64,000 nt of DNA from Rhodanobacteraceae bacterium ZG21-1. Its GTDB lineage: Bacteria > Pseudomonadota > Gammaproteobacteria > Xanthomonadales > Rhodanobacteraceae. Position 1 is the stretch's first letter; each line of letters opens with the position of its first letter. Below are positions 1 to 8,515 of the stretch, piece after piece. Both the position numbers and the translations under genes were made by a program. The notes beneath the pieces are model-generated. The model was not told the origin of the DNA. It searched no databases and saw only the letters and a list, made by a program, of their open reading frames with translations. The stretch lies in contig JAJEJU010000024.1 of NCBI GenBank assembly GCA_021390615.1, positions 930,001 through 994,000 on the forward strand, given 5' to 3'.

Positions 1-105
1 GGCTTGGGCAAGCGCTGGACGGAGGTTGATCGCCGACTTGCGATGGTGACGCACATGTATTTCGAAGCTGGCGACTTTGGATTGATGTGTAAAATGAGCC
101 AATGA
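1..105 (+). CDS. 3' end of an unidentified protein (partial)
   Basis: Frame 1 is open from the left edge and ends with TGA at 103-105, giving a 34-residue C-terminal tail. The stop overlaps the ATG of the next gene (ATGA, 102-105), the usual sign of translational coupling in an operon. The tail is too short to assign. Given the coupling to a GT41-type glycosyltransferase, a glycan or methyl-transfer function is possible but not shown. Confidence 0.55.
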   Translation, partial: GLGKRWTEVDRRLAMVTHMYFEAGDFGLMCKMSQ

Positions 106-2633
106 AAAGACTGCTCCATATAGCTTGCGGCCCCCAGAACAAGTCGTCGCTATACGGCTTTGCTGGAGTGGAGTGGACGGAAACCCGCTTGGATATCGAC
201 CCGGGCGTGCAACCCGACATCCTCGGCAGCATGACCGACATGGCCGGCGTTCCCGATAGCCATTTCAATGCGCTGTATACCTCGCACGGCATCGAACACG
301 TTTATCCGCACGAAGTGCACGCCGTATTTTCCGAATTCGTCCGCGTGCTGGCCGACGACGGCTTCGCCGTTATCACTTGTCCCGACCTGCAGTCGGTCTG
401 CGAACAGGTCGCGCGGGGAAATCTCGCCGAGCCTCTGTACATTTCGGGCATGGGGCCTATTGCGGCGATCGATATCTTGTATGGTCATCGTGATTCCATC
501 GCTGCCGGCAACCATTACATGGCGCATCGCGGCGGCTTCACCTCCGCGACGCTGGCGGCGCAGCTGTCAGCGGCCGGTTTTCGCACATCGATCGTATGGC
601 GGCGGCCGCAGCATTTCGACTTGTGGGCCGTGGTCTGGAAGAAGGACGTGCCTGAGGCCGAGGCCGGACAGTTGGCGCAGAGGTTCTTTCCGCCGAATCC
701 GTCTTCTGCCGCGCAGGTCTCCCTTCAGCAGCAAGATGCGTTGGACCAGCGCTTCTCCGAGGGCCTGCAGCTCATTCAACAGGGCCGGGCCGAAGAAGCT
801 CTCGCATTTTTCGAACAGGCGCTGGCATTGACTGCCGATGCCCGTGTTCGGGCCTATCTGCTGGGCTATCGGGCGCTATTGCTCAACCGGTTTGGCCGTG
901 TCGACGAATCCCTGGAACTTACTCGGCAGGCCTTGCAACTGGATCCTGCCCAGCTCAGCGCCTTGTGCTCGCGCGCCTACGCCTTTCTGCTGCAGCAGGA
1001 TTTTTCGCGCTGCCTGGAGTGCAGCGATCAGGGTCTGGCGTTTCATCCGAATCGCATCGAGCTGCTGCATAACCGCACCGCTGCATTGGCCGGGCTGATG
1101 CGCAACGAGGAAGCTCTGGCGGCCAGCGAGCGCATTCTTGCCCTTCAGCCTGACGATGCGCGCGCGTTGAACAATAGCGCGGTGATGCTGGATCGCCTGG
1201 GCCGCCACGCGGAATCCCTCGATCGATACAAGCGTGCCGTTGCGCTTGATCCCGACGAGCCCTGGGCGCTGGGCGCTCTGCTGACCGCGCAGCTTCGTGT
1301 ATTCGACTGGAGCGGATTGGATGACTTGCTGGCAAACATTGCAGCCCGAGTGGCCCAAGGAAAGCCGGCCGTCGAGCCCTTTCGCTACCTGCCGGCCTGC
1401 GACGACCCTCAGCGACAGCTGGATGCAGCCAGGGTCTATGTCGCCAAGCGCAGCCTGAAGCCCGAGCGTCAGTCAGCCTTCGAGCGTGACGGCGTGGGGC
1501 AAGGGCGTATCCGCATCGGTTACTTCTCGTCGGATCTCCGCACCCATCCGGTGATGGAGCTGATGGCCGAGGTGTTCGAGCTGCACGATCGCCAGCAATT
1601 CGAGATACATGCCTTCTCGTTCTACGATGTTCCCGGTGATGCAGCGCAAGAGCGCGCCAAGGCCGCATTCGACTGTTTTCACAATGTCGATGGCATGAGT
1701 TCCGAGCAGATCATTGCGCTGGCGTTGCGCATGAAGCTGGATATTGCCGTCGATCTCAACGGGCATACCCAAGGTGCACGGCCCGTGGTGATGGCCACGC
1801 GCGTAGCGCCCGTGCAGATCGCGTATCTGGGCTTTCCGGCGAGCATGGGCGCCGACTATATCGACTACATTCTTGCCGACCAGGTGGTGATACCGCCCAC
1901 GCATCGGCGGTTCTATACCGAGAAAGTGATCAGCTTGCCCGGCTCGTTTCAGCCCAGCGACCGCCGCCGCGCGCTCCCTCCGGCTCTGCCCACTCGTCAG
2001 GAGCTAGGCCTGCCGGAGCAGGGCTTCGTCTATTGCTGCTTCAATACGCCGATGAAGCTGCAGCCGGCGTTGTTCGAATGCTGGATCAGCATCTTGCGCG
2101 CCGTTGAAGGAAGCGTGCTTTGGATCTACGACGCGGGCAGCGAGGTCGCGCGAAGCAATCTCAGGCGCGAGGCGGTGGCGCGCGGGCTCGATGTCGAGCG
2201 TCTCGTCTTCGCGCCGCAGTTGCCATTGCGAGAGCATTTGGCGCGCCATCCATGTGCCGACCTTTTCCTCGATACCTTGCCGTTCAATGCAGGCGCCACG
2301 GCAAGTTGCGCCTTATGGTGCGGACTTCCGGTGTTGACGATGTCAGGCGATACCTTCGCCAGCCGTTACGGTGCGAGTCTGCTGACGGCGGTGGGCTTGC
2401 CGGATCTGATCACGGCCAACCTCGAGGACTACCGCGCCACTGCGATAGATCTCGGGCGGCATCCCGACAAACTGCATGCCATCAAGCGCAGGCTGCAGGA
2501 GGCTGCCAAGCAATCCACCTGGTTCGACACGCCGCGCTTCGTGCATCACCTGGAAGCAGCCTACCTTGCGGCAAGGCAGCGCTACATCGATGGATTGACT
2601 CCGGATCACATGGATATATCCGCTCTGCCTTAG
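102..2633 (+). CDS. Methyltransferase-TPR-GT41 (SPINDLY/OGT-like) fusion glycosyltransferase
   Basis: This 843-residue protein has three parts. Residues about 1-170 look like a class I SAM methyltransferase: an early HIACGP motif, a YTSHGIEH segment and a VLADDGFAVITCPDL strand. Residues about 205-390 are tandem TPR repeats with EALA/ALxLxP-type helices. Residues about 465-830 match the catalytic lobes of family GT41 O-GlcNAc-type transferases: IGYFSSDLRTHPV, a DLNGHTQGARP segment, QIAYLGFPASMGADYIDY, and LDTLPFNAGATASCALWCGLPVLT. GT41 enzymes transfer sugars from UDP-sugars to protein Ser/Thr; bacterial ones with TPRs often modify flagellin or adhesins. The target here is unknown. The start overlaps the upstream stop, so it lies in an operon beginning outside the window. 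The fused N-terminal methyltransferase suggests that sugar transfer and methylation are combined on one polypeptide. Confidence 0.88.
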   Translation: MKRLLHIACGPQNKSSLYGFAGVEWTETRLDIDPGVQPDILGSMTDMAGVPDSHFNALYTSHGIEHVYPHEVHAVFSEFVRVLADDGFAVITCPDLQSVCEQVARGNLAEPLYISGMGPIAAIDILYGHRDSIAAGNHYMAHRGGFTSATLAAQLSAAGFRTSIVWRRPQHFDLWAVVWKKDVPEAEAGQLAQRFFPPNPSSAAQVSLQQQDALDQRFSEGLQLIQQGRAEEALAFFEQALALTADARVRAYLLGYRALLLNRFGRVDESLELTRQALQLDPAQLSALCSRAYAFLLQQDFSRCLECSDQGLAFHPNRIELLHNRTAALAGLMRNEEALAASERILALQPDDARALNNSAVMLDRLGRHAESLDRYKRAVALDPDEPWALGALLTAQLRVFDWSGLDDLLANIAARVAQGKPAVEPFRYLPACDDPQRQLDAARVYVAKRSLKPERQSAFERDGVGQGRIRIGYFSSDLRTHPVMELMAEVFELHDRQQFEIHAFSFYDVPGDAAQERAKAAFDCFHNVDGMSSEQIIALALRMKLDIAVDLNGHTQGARPVVMATRVAPVQIAYLGFPASMGADYIDYILADQVVIPPTHRRFYTEKVISLPGSFQPSDRRRALPPALPTRQELGLPEQGFVYCCFNTPMKLQPALFECWISILRAVEGSVLWIYDAGSEVARSNLRREAVARGLDVERLVFAPQLPLREHLARHPCADLFLDTLPFNAGATASCALWCGLPVLTMSGDTFASRYGASLLTAVGLPDLITANLEDYRATAIDLGRHPDKLHAIKRRLQEAAKQSTWFDTPRFVHHLEAAYLAARQRYIDGLTPDHMDISALP

Positions 2634-2690
2634 AGGGATTGATTCGAGCGCCGACGATTATTCGATGACAACTTGGATGACGCGGCCGAC

Positions 2691-3734
2691 TCACAGTTCG
2701 TTGGTCAGCTCGATATCACGCGTTTTGCCGGCATCTTCCTGCGTCCAGCTGCCCTTGAAGCTTCCGTCAGCCTGGCGCTTCAGTACCAAGGTGGCGTTTG
2801 GTCCACTTCTGAGTATCTCGGTAAAGCGCAGGCTGCCATCGGCCTGAAGGCCGCCTTGCAGTGCGATGTACTTGGCGTACTTGTCGTAGAAATAACCGTC
2901 GGTGCCGTAGGTGCCATAAACCAGGGTGATCGGGCGCTTATTCAGTGTGCCGTGCCATAGGCCATGTGACAGGTCGTGCTGCGGATTGACGCAGTCGGCG
3001 CGCTGTTCCAACAGAAGGCAATGGCCATAATCATTCAGCATGCTGTTCAGTGCGGCATAGGGGTACTCGTTGTCGAGCGGTCCAGGTTCGTTTTCATTGA
3101 AGACCAGCATGCCGTGAAACGGTTTGACGCAGCTCAGGCTCACGGTCAGCTTGTCCTTGCCAAGGATCATGAAGTCGTCCTGGTCGAGCTTCTTTCGGCA
3201 ATCGGCATACACTTTTACCGAATCATTGCTGCTTACAGCCGCATGCGACGATTTGGCCAGGAATTCGTCGATGCGGCTGAGGCGCGATGTGCGCAGCGCC
3301 CCTCTGAATGCTGACCATCCATGCGGGCTGAACAGGTCCGCCAGGCTAATAAGCCGCCCGGTGCGCGCATCGAAGTTGTAGTGAAAGCTGTAGTCGCTGA
3401 GCCACATGCCGGTATAAGTCGAGTGAACCATCAGGGATAGAAAGCTAGGCGTGTTGGCATCCACGGTGTAGCTCAGCGATGCGATGCCCAATGCCTCGTC
3501 GGGCTTGGGCAGCACGTCCTCGAAGAGGTTCTTCTTGTAGCGGTCGGGGAGTTTCTCCAGCTCGGAGACTTGCAGCCAGGCATTGATGCGCCACATCGCG
3601 CTGTCCTCTCCACCGGAAACCACAGGGAACTTCAACGGCAATTTATGGCTGGAACTCTCGACAGTTTTCACGTTGAGCTGAGCCTGCACGCCAAGCGACA
3701 GCAAGCCCGCGGCCAATCCGCCAAGCCATTTCAC
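2691..3734 (-). CDS. Exported DUF3298/RsiV-like protein of unknown function
   Basis: The chosen GTG start at 3734 puts a signal peptide at the N-terminus (WLGGLAAGLLSLGVQAQ) of a 347-residue product. A longer upstream frame exists, but its extra residues are basic and low-complexity and look non-coding. No strong ribosome-binding site decides the start. The central region, with YSFHYNFDARTGRLISLADLF, resembles the DUF3298 domain of RsiV-type and other periplasmic proteins; residues further on (VYGTYGTDGYFYDKYAKYIAL) match nothing I know. It converges on the GT41 gene, whose stop lies 57 bp away. Probably a periplasmic or secreted protein; the biochemical role is unknown. Confidence 0.65.
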   Translation of the reverse strand: MKWLGGLAAGLLSLGVQAQLNVKTVESSSHKLPLKFPVVSGGEDSAMWRINAWLQVSELEKLPDRYKKNLFEDVLPKPDEALGIASLSYTVDANTPSFLSLMVHSTYTGMWLSDYSFHYNFDARTGRLISLADLFSPHGWSAFRGALRTSRLSRIDEFLAKSSHAAVSSNDSVKVYADCRKKLDQDDFMILGKDKLTVSLSCVKPFHGMLVFNENEPGPLDNEYPYAALNSMLNDYGHCLLLEQRADCVNPQHDLSHGLWHGTLNKRPITLVYGTYGTDGYFYDKYAKYIALQGGLQADGSLRFTEILRSGPNATLVLKRQADGSFKGSWTQEDAGKTRDIELTNEL

Positions 3735-4275
3735 CCGTTTTGCTTTGGCGCAACGGCCTTGCTTATGCTGGACGGCGTTTGCTGTGATCACCCGAGGCCT
3801 CCCGCTGCTTCGTTGAGTTGCCTTCAAGCTGTTCTTGCGATGCCAGTTTGAGCCGATGGACCTATGCCGTCCGGAACCCATGAGTGGATCGATATTTTTC
3901 TGCGGGTTCCGCCTGGGCAGACAACTAGCATCGGTCGCCGAGCCAGGTTTTGCGGCCCGCAATACGTGGCAAACAGCAGCTGCCTGCCGATAGTCCTCCC
4001 GCTACGGATCGCAGGGAGCCGCTCTGAGCTGGTCGGCATGCCTGTTTGGATCGAGCATGCCTAAACAATCGCCAAGACTTATTGAGCTCCTATCCGAGCG
4101 CAAAGACCAGTGACTCGTGGTCCATATGCTCATATGAAGCTGCCAGGAGCATATGGTTGCCCGATTTTTAGCACTGGCTGCCGCGATACGGCCGCTACGG
4201 CTCCGGATAGTGAAGCCTGGTGGGCTCGAAGCGCTCGCCCCAATACATCACGGGGCAGTCGTGGGATCATGGCGC
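3735..4275. other. Intergenic region without a convincing gene
   Basis: This region lies between the divergent exported-protein gene and dbpA. Both strands carry only short frames with irregular third-position composition. It should hold both promoters. The one structure seen is the inverted repeat listed at 4122-4156. Confidence 0.5.
4122..4156. repeat. 10-bp inverted repeat upstream of dbpA
   Basis: The arms CCATATGCTC (4122-4131) and GAGCATATGG (4147-4156) are exact complements separated by 15 bp. The site is about 120 bp before the dbpA start. It could be an operator or an mRNA hairpin; nothing in the sequence decides between them. Confidence 0.5.
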
Positions 4276-5655
4276 ATGGATACCTTCGATACGCTTCCCC
4301 TCAAGCCCGCGCTGCTCGCCAGCATTGAAGCCCTTGGCTATGGCGCGATGACGCCGATCCAGGCGCAGAGCCTTCCGGCCATGCTGGAAGGGCGCGACGT
4401 GATCGCCCAGGCCCAGACCGGCAGCGGCAAGACGGCTGCGTTCGGGCTGAGCCTGCTGCAGTCGCTGGACCCCGAAACCATCCGCCTGCAGGCCTTGGTG
4501 CTTTGCCCGACGCGCGAGCTTGCCGATCAGGTGAGCAAATCCATCCGCCGACTGGCGGCCAATATTCCCAACGTGAAGCTGCTGACCTTGTGCGGCGGGA
4601 TGCCCTTGGGACCGCAGCTGGCTTCATTGACGCACGATCCGCACATCGTGGTCGGCACGCCCGGCCGGGTACAGGAGCACCTGAAGCGAGGAAGCCTGCA
4701 CGGCGGCGGCATCAAGGTGCTGGTGCTGGACGAGGCTGACCGCATGCTGGACATGGGCTTCCGGGAAGCCATCGACGATATTGCCGGGCGCATCGCCAAG
4801 CATCATCAGACCTTGCTGTTCTCCGCAACCTATCCGGACGACATCAAGGCGATCAGCCACCGCGTGCAGCGCAATCCGCTCGAGATCGTGGTGGAAGCGC
4901 CGGTCGAGGCGAAGCCTGCGATCGAACAGCGATTCATCGAGGTCGAACCTGCCCGCAAAATCGATGCGCTGACCCAGCTTCTCGGCGGCGAAGGCGGGGA
5001 GCACGCCCTGGTGTTCTGCAATATGCGGCGCGATGTGGACACCGTGGCTCAAGAATTGGACCAGCGCGGTTTTTCGGCCTTGGCGCTGCATGGCGACATG
5101 GAGCAGCGTGATCGCGACGAAGTGCTGGTGCGCTTCGCCAACCGCAGCTGCAACGTGCTGGTCGCCACCGATGTGGCGGCGCGCGGCCTCGATATCGCGG
5201 CCTTGCCGCTGGTGGTCAGTTACGACTTGGCCCACGATCCGGAAACCCATGTGCACCGCATCGGCCGCACCGGCCGAGCCGGGCAGGCGGGCCTGGCGAT
5301 AGCGCTGTGCACGCCGCGCGAAAAGCCCAAAGCCGACAATATCGAACAGGTGCTCGGCATGCCGCTGCCGTGGCGCCCGCTGAAACTCTCGCCGCCCAAA
5401 GGCAAGACCCTGAGCCTGGCGCCGATGAAGACGCTGGTGATCGATGCCGGACGTCAGGACAAATTGCGTCCCGGCGACATTCTCGGCGCGCTGACCGGTG
5501 AGGCCGGTCTGAAGGCCGACGACATCGGCAAGATCGATGTTTTCGCGACCCGCGCCTACGTGGCCATCAGTCGGTCTCTGGCCATGAAAGCCCTGGAGCG
5601 CCTGCGCGCCGGCAAGATCAAGGGGCGCAACTTTCGCGTTCGCGCATTGAATTGA
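4276..5655 (+). CDS. dbpA: ATP-dependent RNA helicase DbpA
   Basis: 459 residues from the ATG at 4276, close to the 457 of E. coli DbpA. The DEAD-box motifs are in order: Q-motif GYGAMTPIQAQSLPAML, motif I AQTGSGKTAAFG, PTREL, motif II VLDEADRMLDMGF, motif III SATY, and in lobe 2 VATDVAARGLDI and HRIGRTGRAGQAG. The last about 75 residues (KTLVIDAGRQDKLRPGDILGAL and onward) match the DbpA RNA-binding domain that recognises hairpin 92 of 23S rRNA, so the protein should assist late 50S subunit assembly. Two upstream in-frame starts exist, but 4276 aligns with the family N-terminus (FDTLPL). It appears monocistronic. Confidence 0.95.
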   Translation: MDTFDTLPLKPALLASIEALGYGAMTPIQAQSLPAMLEGRDVIAQAQTGSGKTAAFGLSLLQSLDPETIRLQALVLCPTRELADQVSKSIRRLAANIPNVKLLTLCGGMPLGPQLASLTHDPHIVVGTPGRVQEHLKRGSLHGGGIKVLVLDEADRMLDMGFREAIDDIAGRIAKHHQTLLFSATYPDDIKAISHRVQRNPLEIVVEAPVEAKPAIEQRFIEVEPARKIDALTQLLGGEGGEHALVFCNMRRDVDTVAQELDQRGFSALALHGDMEQRDRDEVLVRFANRSCNVLVATDVAARGLDIAALPLVVSYDLAHDPETHVHRIGRTGRAGQAGLAIALCTPREKPKADNIEQVLGMPLPWRPLKLSPPKGKTLSLAPMKTLVIDAGRQDKLRPGDILGALTGEAGLKADDIGKIDVFATRAYVAISRSLAMKALERLRAGKIKGRNFRVRALN

Positions 5656-5922
5656 TGCATGCAGCCGCTATCGGCGACAGGAGCGGGCGCTGTTGACACG
5701 TCGCTTGAGTCAGTCGAACGGTGGCTTGGCCTGACATGGCGCCTGGCGCTGGCGTGCAGCTTGGCCCAGTGATTTGCCCAGGCCGGCATCGCTGACGCGA
5801 GCGGGCAGAGGCGCGACCGACTTGAGCCTGGTAGCTTGAGGATGGCCGCGACACTGGCAAAGGCGACCAGGCTTCGCCTTCAGACGGGTGACTGAAGAGA
5901 CTGTCGGTCTGCCGAGGAGGAG

Positions 5923-6344
5923 ATGGCAACTCTGGAGCGTGCGATCGCCATGACCACGGAGGCTCATGCGGGCCAGATCAATAAGGGCGGCCAGAGCTAT
6001 ATCCTGCATCCGCTGCGGGTCATGCTGCGGGTGACCACGCCCTTCGAGCAGATGGCTGCGGTACGGCGTGATGTGGTCGAGGACACCGCGATCACCCTCG
6101 AGTTTCTGAAGCAGGAGGGCTTTGCGGGCGAGGTCATCTCTGCGGTGGAGGCCTTGACCAAGTGTCTGGGCGAATCGCACATGCAGTGCGGGCCAGGCTG
6201 AAGGCGATGACGCGCCAGGTCAAGCGGGCCGGCAACGCAGAAAACACGGATCTCTCCCGCATCGGGCAATCGACCGGGAAAGCCTACGCCAGGCTCGAAG
6301 AGTACAGGCTGGTGCGCGCCATTCGGCTCGAATCGTTCGACTGA
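5923..6344 (+). pseudogene. Decayed RelA/SpoT-type HD hydrolase
   Basis: The first frame (5923-6201) starts well after a GAGGAG ribosome-binding site and encodes ATLERAIAMTTEAHAGQ, then SYILHPLRVML and DVVEDTAITL, which are diagnostic for bacterial (p)ppGpp hydrolase-like HD proteins. It runs off frame after ALTKCLGES. The C-terminal part of the family (RQVKRAGNAENTDLSRI, then ARLEEYRL) is in another frame at 6207-6344, and the intervening conserved stretch is shortened. The metal-binding LHD of the family also reads as RRD. Loss of frame together with loss of the HD histidine indicates a dead gene. A sequencing error could explain the frameshift but not the substituted histidine. Confidence 0.75.
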
Positions 6345-6641
6345 CTGCGACCTGTTGTGGCGTCGATCGCACTGGCCGTAAGTCCGTGATCGGCGGGTCA
6401 GCGAATCGATCCGGCGCAGCTGATCCGCCGTGTGCCAGGGAGACGCCGCGCTTTTTGCGAGGGCTGAGCGTCATTTACCGGCCCACCGGCCTCTTCGAGC
6501 TTCGGCGAGGCTTGCGGGAAGCAAAACTGCCTTGAAGTGTCCTCAAAAAGCCAGGCATGGCGATGACTATTGTGCTGATATGTGCCTGACCAGCCTTGTG
6601 CATCAAGGTAGTGGCTCGAAGGGTCGAGCCATGGAGGGCCC

Positions 6642-7172
6642 ATGAAGATCGTAAGGGGATTTATTGCCTTGGTTTCTCTGTGTGTCGCGCGTGTTGGCTG
6701 GGCATCGTGCGCTGCAGATTTGTCCGCCCTGCATATCGCCGAGCTTCCAGGCCGGCATCCGGTGCCTGGATGCAGCGAGCCTGAGCCGTCGATCGGGCCG
6801 GGCAGGCCGGGGCAATGCGGGTGGAGCGCCACTGTCCTGAAAGACATGCCCCTCGGGTCCGATCAGCGTCTGGTGCTTTTCGATGAGAGCCATGCCACTG
6901 GATCGGGCACGCGCCAGTACCTCGCCGTCTACGCCTGTGTAGACGACAAGCCAAGCGTTGTGTTCGAACAGCGCTATACCGACGGCGCTCGTGTCGAGCA
7001 GGTTGATGGAAAGGGCATCGTCGTCGTGAGTGGGCATTGGGCAAAGGGCGATGCCATGTGCTGTCCATCTCAGGAGACAAGGCAAGTGTTTATATGGAAA
7101 TCTTCAGTGCATCGCTATGTGCTGAAGCAAGCCGCTTATATCGGCGGCAAGAGCGATAAACTCTCTACCTGA
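6642..7172 (+). CDS. Exported protein of unknown function
   Basis: A 176-residue product with a signal peptide (KIVRGFIALVSLCVARVGWAS, cleavage near residue 22) and about six cysteines in the mature part, including a CC pair near residue 145. That fits a disulphide-bonded periplasmic or secreted protein. The ATG at 6642 follows a GGAGGG-type ribosome-binding site. Beta-strand-rich segments such as RQYLAVYACVDDKPSVVFEQRY are seen, but no family is recognised. It stands alone, with no coupled neighbour. Confidence 0.6.
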   Translation: MKIVRGFIALVSLCVARVGWASCAADLSALHIAELPGRHPVPGCSEPEPSIGPGRPGQCGWSATVLKDMPLGSDQRLVLFDESHATGSGTRQYLAVYACVDDKPSVVFEQRYTDGARVEQVDGKGIVVVSGHWAKGDAMCCPSQETRQVFIWKSSVHRYVLKQAAYIGGKSDKLST

Positions 7173-7352
7173 GGGAGCCGGAAGCAGGCGTCGTCGGGGA
7201 CAAGATCCGTGTGTCGTATTGTCGGCCCATGGGGCGGCGGCGAGTGCTTGCCCGATACATTCAGGGTGGTGCGCGCCATTCAATGAAGCCGCCTAGGCTG
7301 CCGACCAGGAAAGAATCCCACCGTGAGGCGCCAGCCGTGGGCGAGAGGTTTT

Positions 7353-7994
7353 ATGGATAGAAAAATCGTCCTCGAGCTGGTCGATCTTTCGCATGGCTGC
7401 GTGATCGCGGACAGCGTGGTCTCGGGCCAGGCGATTGCCGAGCTGGAGTCGGCCTTGGGTCAGTCCTTGGCCGAGGTGAGGGGCGGCTGCTATCTGGAAC
7501 TGGATCGGCAAGACGCGGTGAAAGTCGCAGGGCACTTCGCCGAGACGCTGCCGGCGAGTTGCATGGTCCATGTACGCGCCTGGCTCGGACACGACGATCT
7601 CCCTTACAAGATTCACACCCAACGGGAGCTGCTGCTCATGTTGGGCGGACATAAGCCGATGGCCGTGTTTGTCGTGGATCTGCAGTACGAAGAAAATCGC
7701 GAGCTGATCCCGGAGCGGTACTTCGCGCCTTATGTGCAGGAAGGCTTGTTCGTCGAACGAATCGTCGAATCCGAGGCAAACGGCGTGCGCCTGCTGACGG
7801 TGCTGTATGCCGTCCGCGACCAGGCCTGGCGTATCGATGCCTGGCTGCTGTTGAAGAAGACCGCCGAGAAAGCCGGATGGTCCGAAGGCTTCGAGCGCAT
7901 GGAAGGGTCCTTGCTCGGCTATGAAGACTGGCAGAACGATGCTCATATCGAACTTATGGCCAGGCGCAGAGCTTCCTCAGGGAAACCGGCATAG
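7353..7994 (+). CDS. Unassigned cytoplasmic protein
   Basis: 213 residues from the ATG at 7353, preceded by GAGAGG. There is no signal peptide or membrane segment. The composition is that of a soluble acidic protein (for example FFV-poor, with DLQYEENRELIPERYFAPYVQEGLF in the middle), and codon use matches true genes of the window. I do not recognise a domain. It lies convergent to the effector gene ending at 8516 with about 520 bp between, so it is probably monocistronic. Confidence 0.55.
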   Translation: MDRKIVLELVDLSHGCVIADSVVSGQAIAELESALGQSLAEVRGGCYLELDRQDAVKVAGHFAETLPASCMVHVRAWLGHDDLPYKIHTQRELLLMLGGHKPMAVFVVDLQYEENRELIPERYFAPYVQEGLFVERIVESEANGVRLLTVLYAVRDQAWRIDAWLLLKKTAEKAGWSEGFERMEGSLLGYEDWQNDAHIELMARRRASSGKPA

Positions 7995-8515
7995 CGAACA
8001 GACGAGTCTGGCCGCGCACCGGCATTAGCCTGCGCTTGCAGCATCTAGGCCGCGCCGGTTGCAATAGTCGGTGGCGTTGCCACGAGTCAGGTCGCTGCTG
8101 CTGCTGCTGCCATGTCCATAAACAGTCAAAGGCTTGAAGCTGGCGGTAAGCCTGCCACGCGCGGGGCGCATCGGCCATGCGAGGCGTAGACGTTGGCGAT
8201 TGGATACCCGGCCCGAGCGCTGCGGCCAATCGGCATGGCTCACGCAAGCGCTGCCTGCAGCGGTCGCCTCATCTTCGAGGCGAAACTTCGCCGTGAATCG
8301 CGCATGGCGAACAAGGCCTGGAGCAGGCCGGTCGTCTGATCCGGGATCGGTGCCTTCGCTGCACTCGCGAATGCTCGTCGAGCCTGTTGCCCTAGCGTCT
8401 TCAGTGGACGGCAGATAGGGGTTGTCGACATACAGGTTGTGCGACGACCAAGCGCCCGCGGCCCGCCGGCGAGCCGATCACCCCGGTCAGGTGATCGGCT
8501 GCCACACCTCGCGAA
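7995..8515. other. Intergenic region, possible gene relic
   Basis: No convincing intact gene. On the minus strand one frame stays open from about 8464 to 8025 and begins with protein-like sequence (AWSSHNLYVDNPYLPS), then degrades into repetitive, arginine- and serine-rich translation; it has no good start near its head. It may be a remnant. The effector terminator hairpin is at 8472-8500. Confidence 0.4.
8472..8500 (-). terminator. Hairpin after the effector gene
   Basis: Exact 10-bp arms AGCCGATCAC (8472-8481) and GTGATCGGCT (8491-8500) with a 9-nt loop sit about 15 bp past the effector stop. There is no clear T run, so this is either a weak intrinsic terminator or an mRNA-stabilising hairpin. 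Confidence 0.55.
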
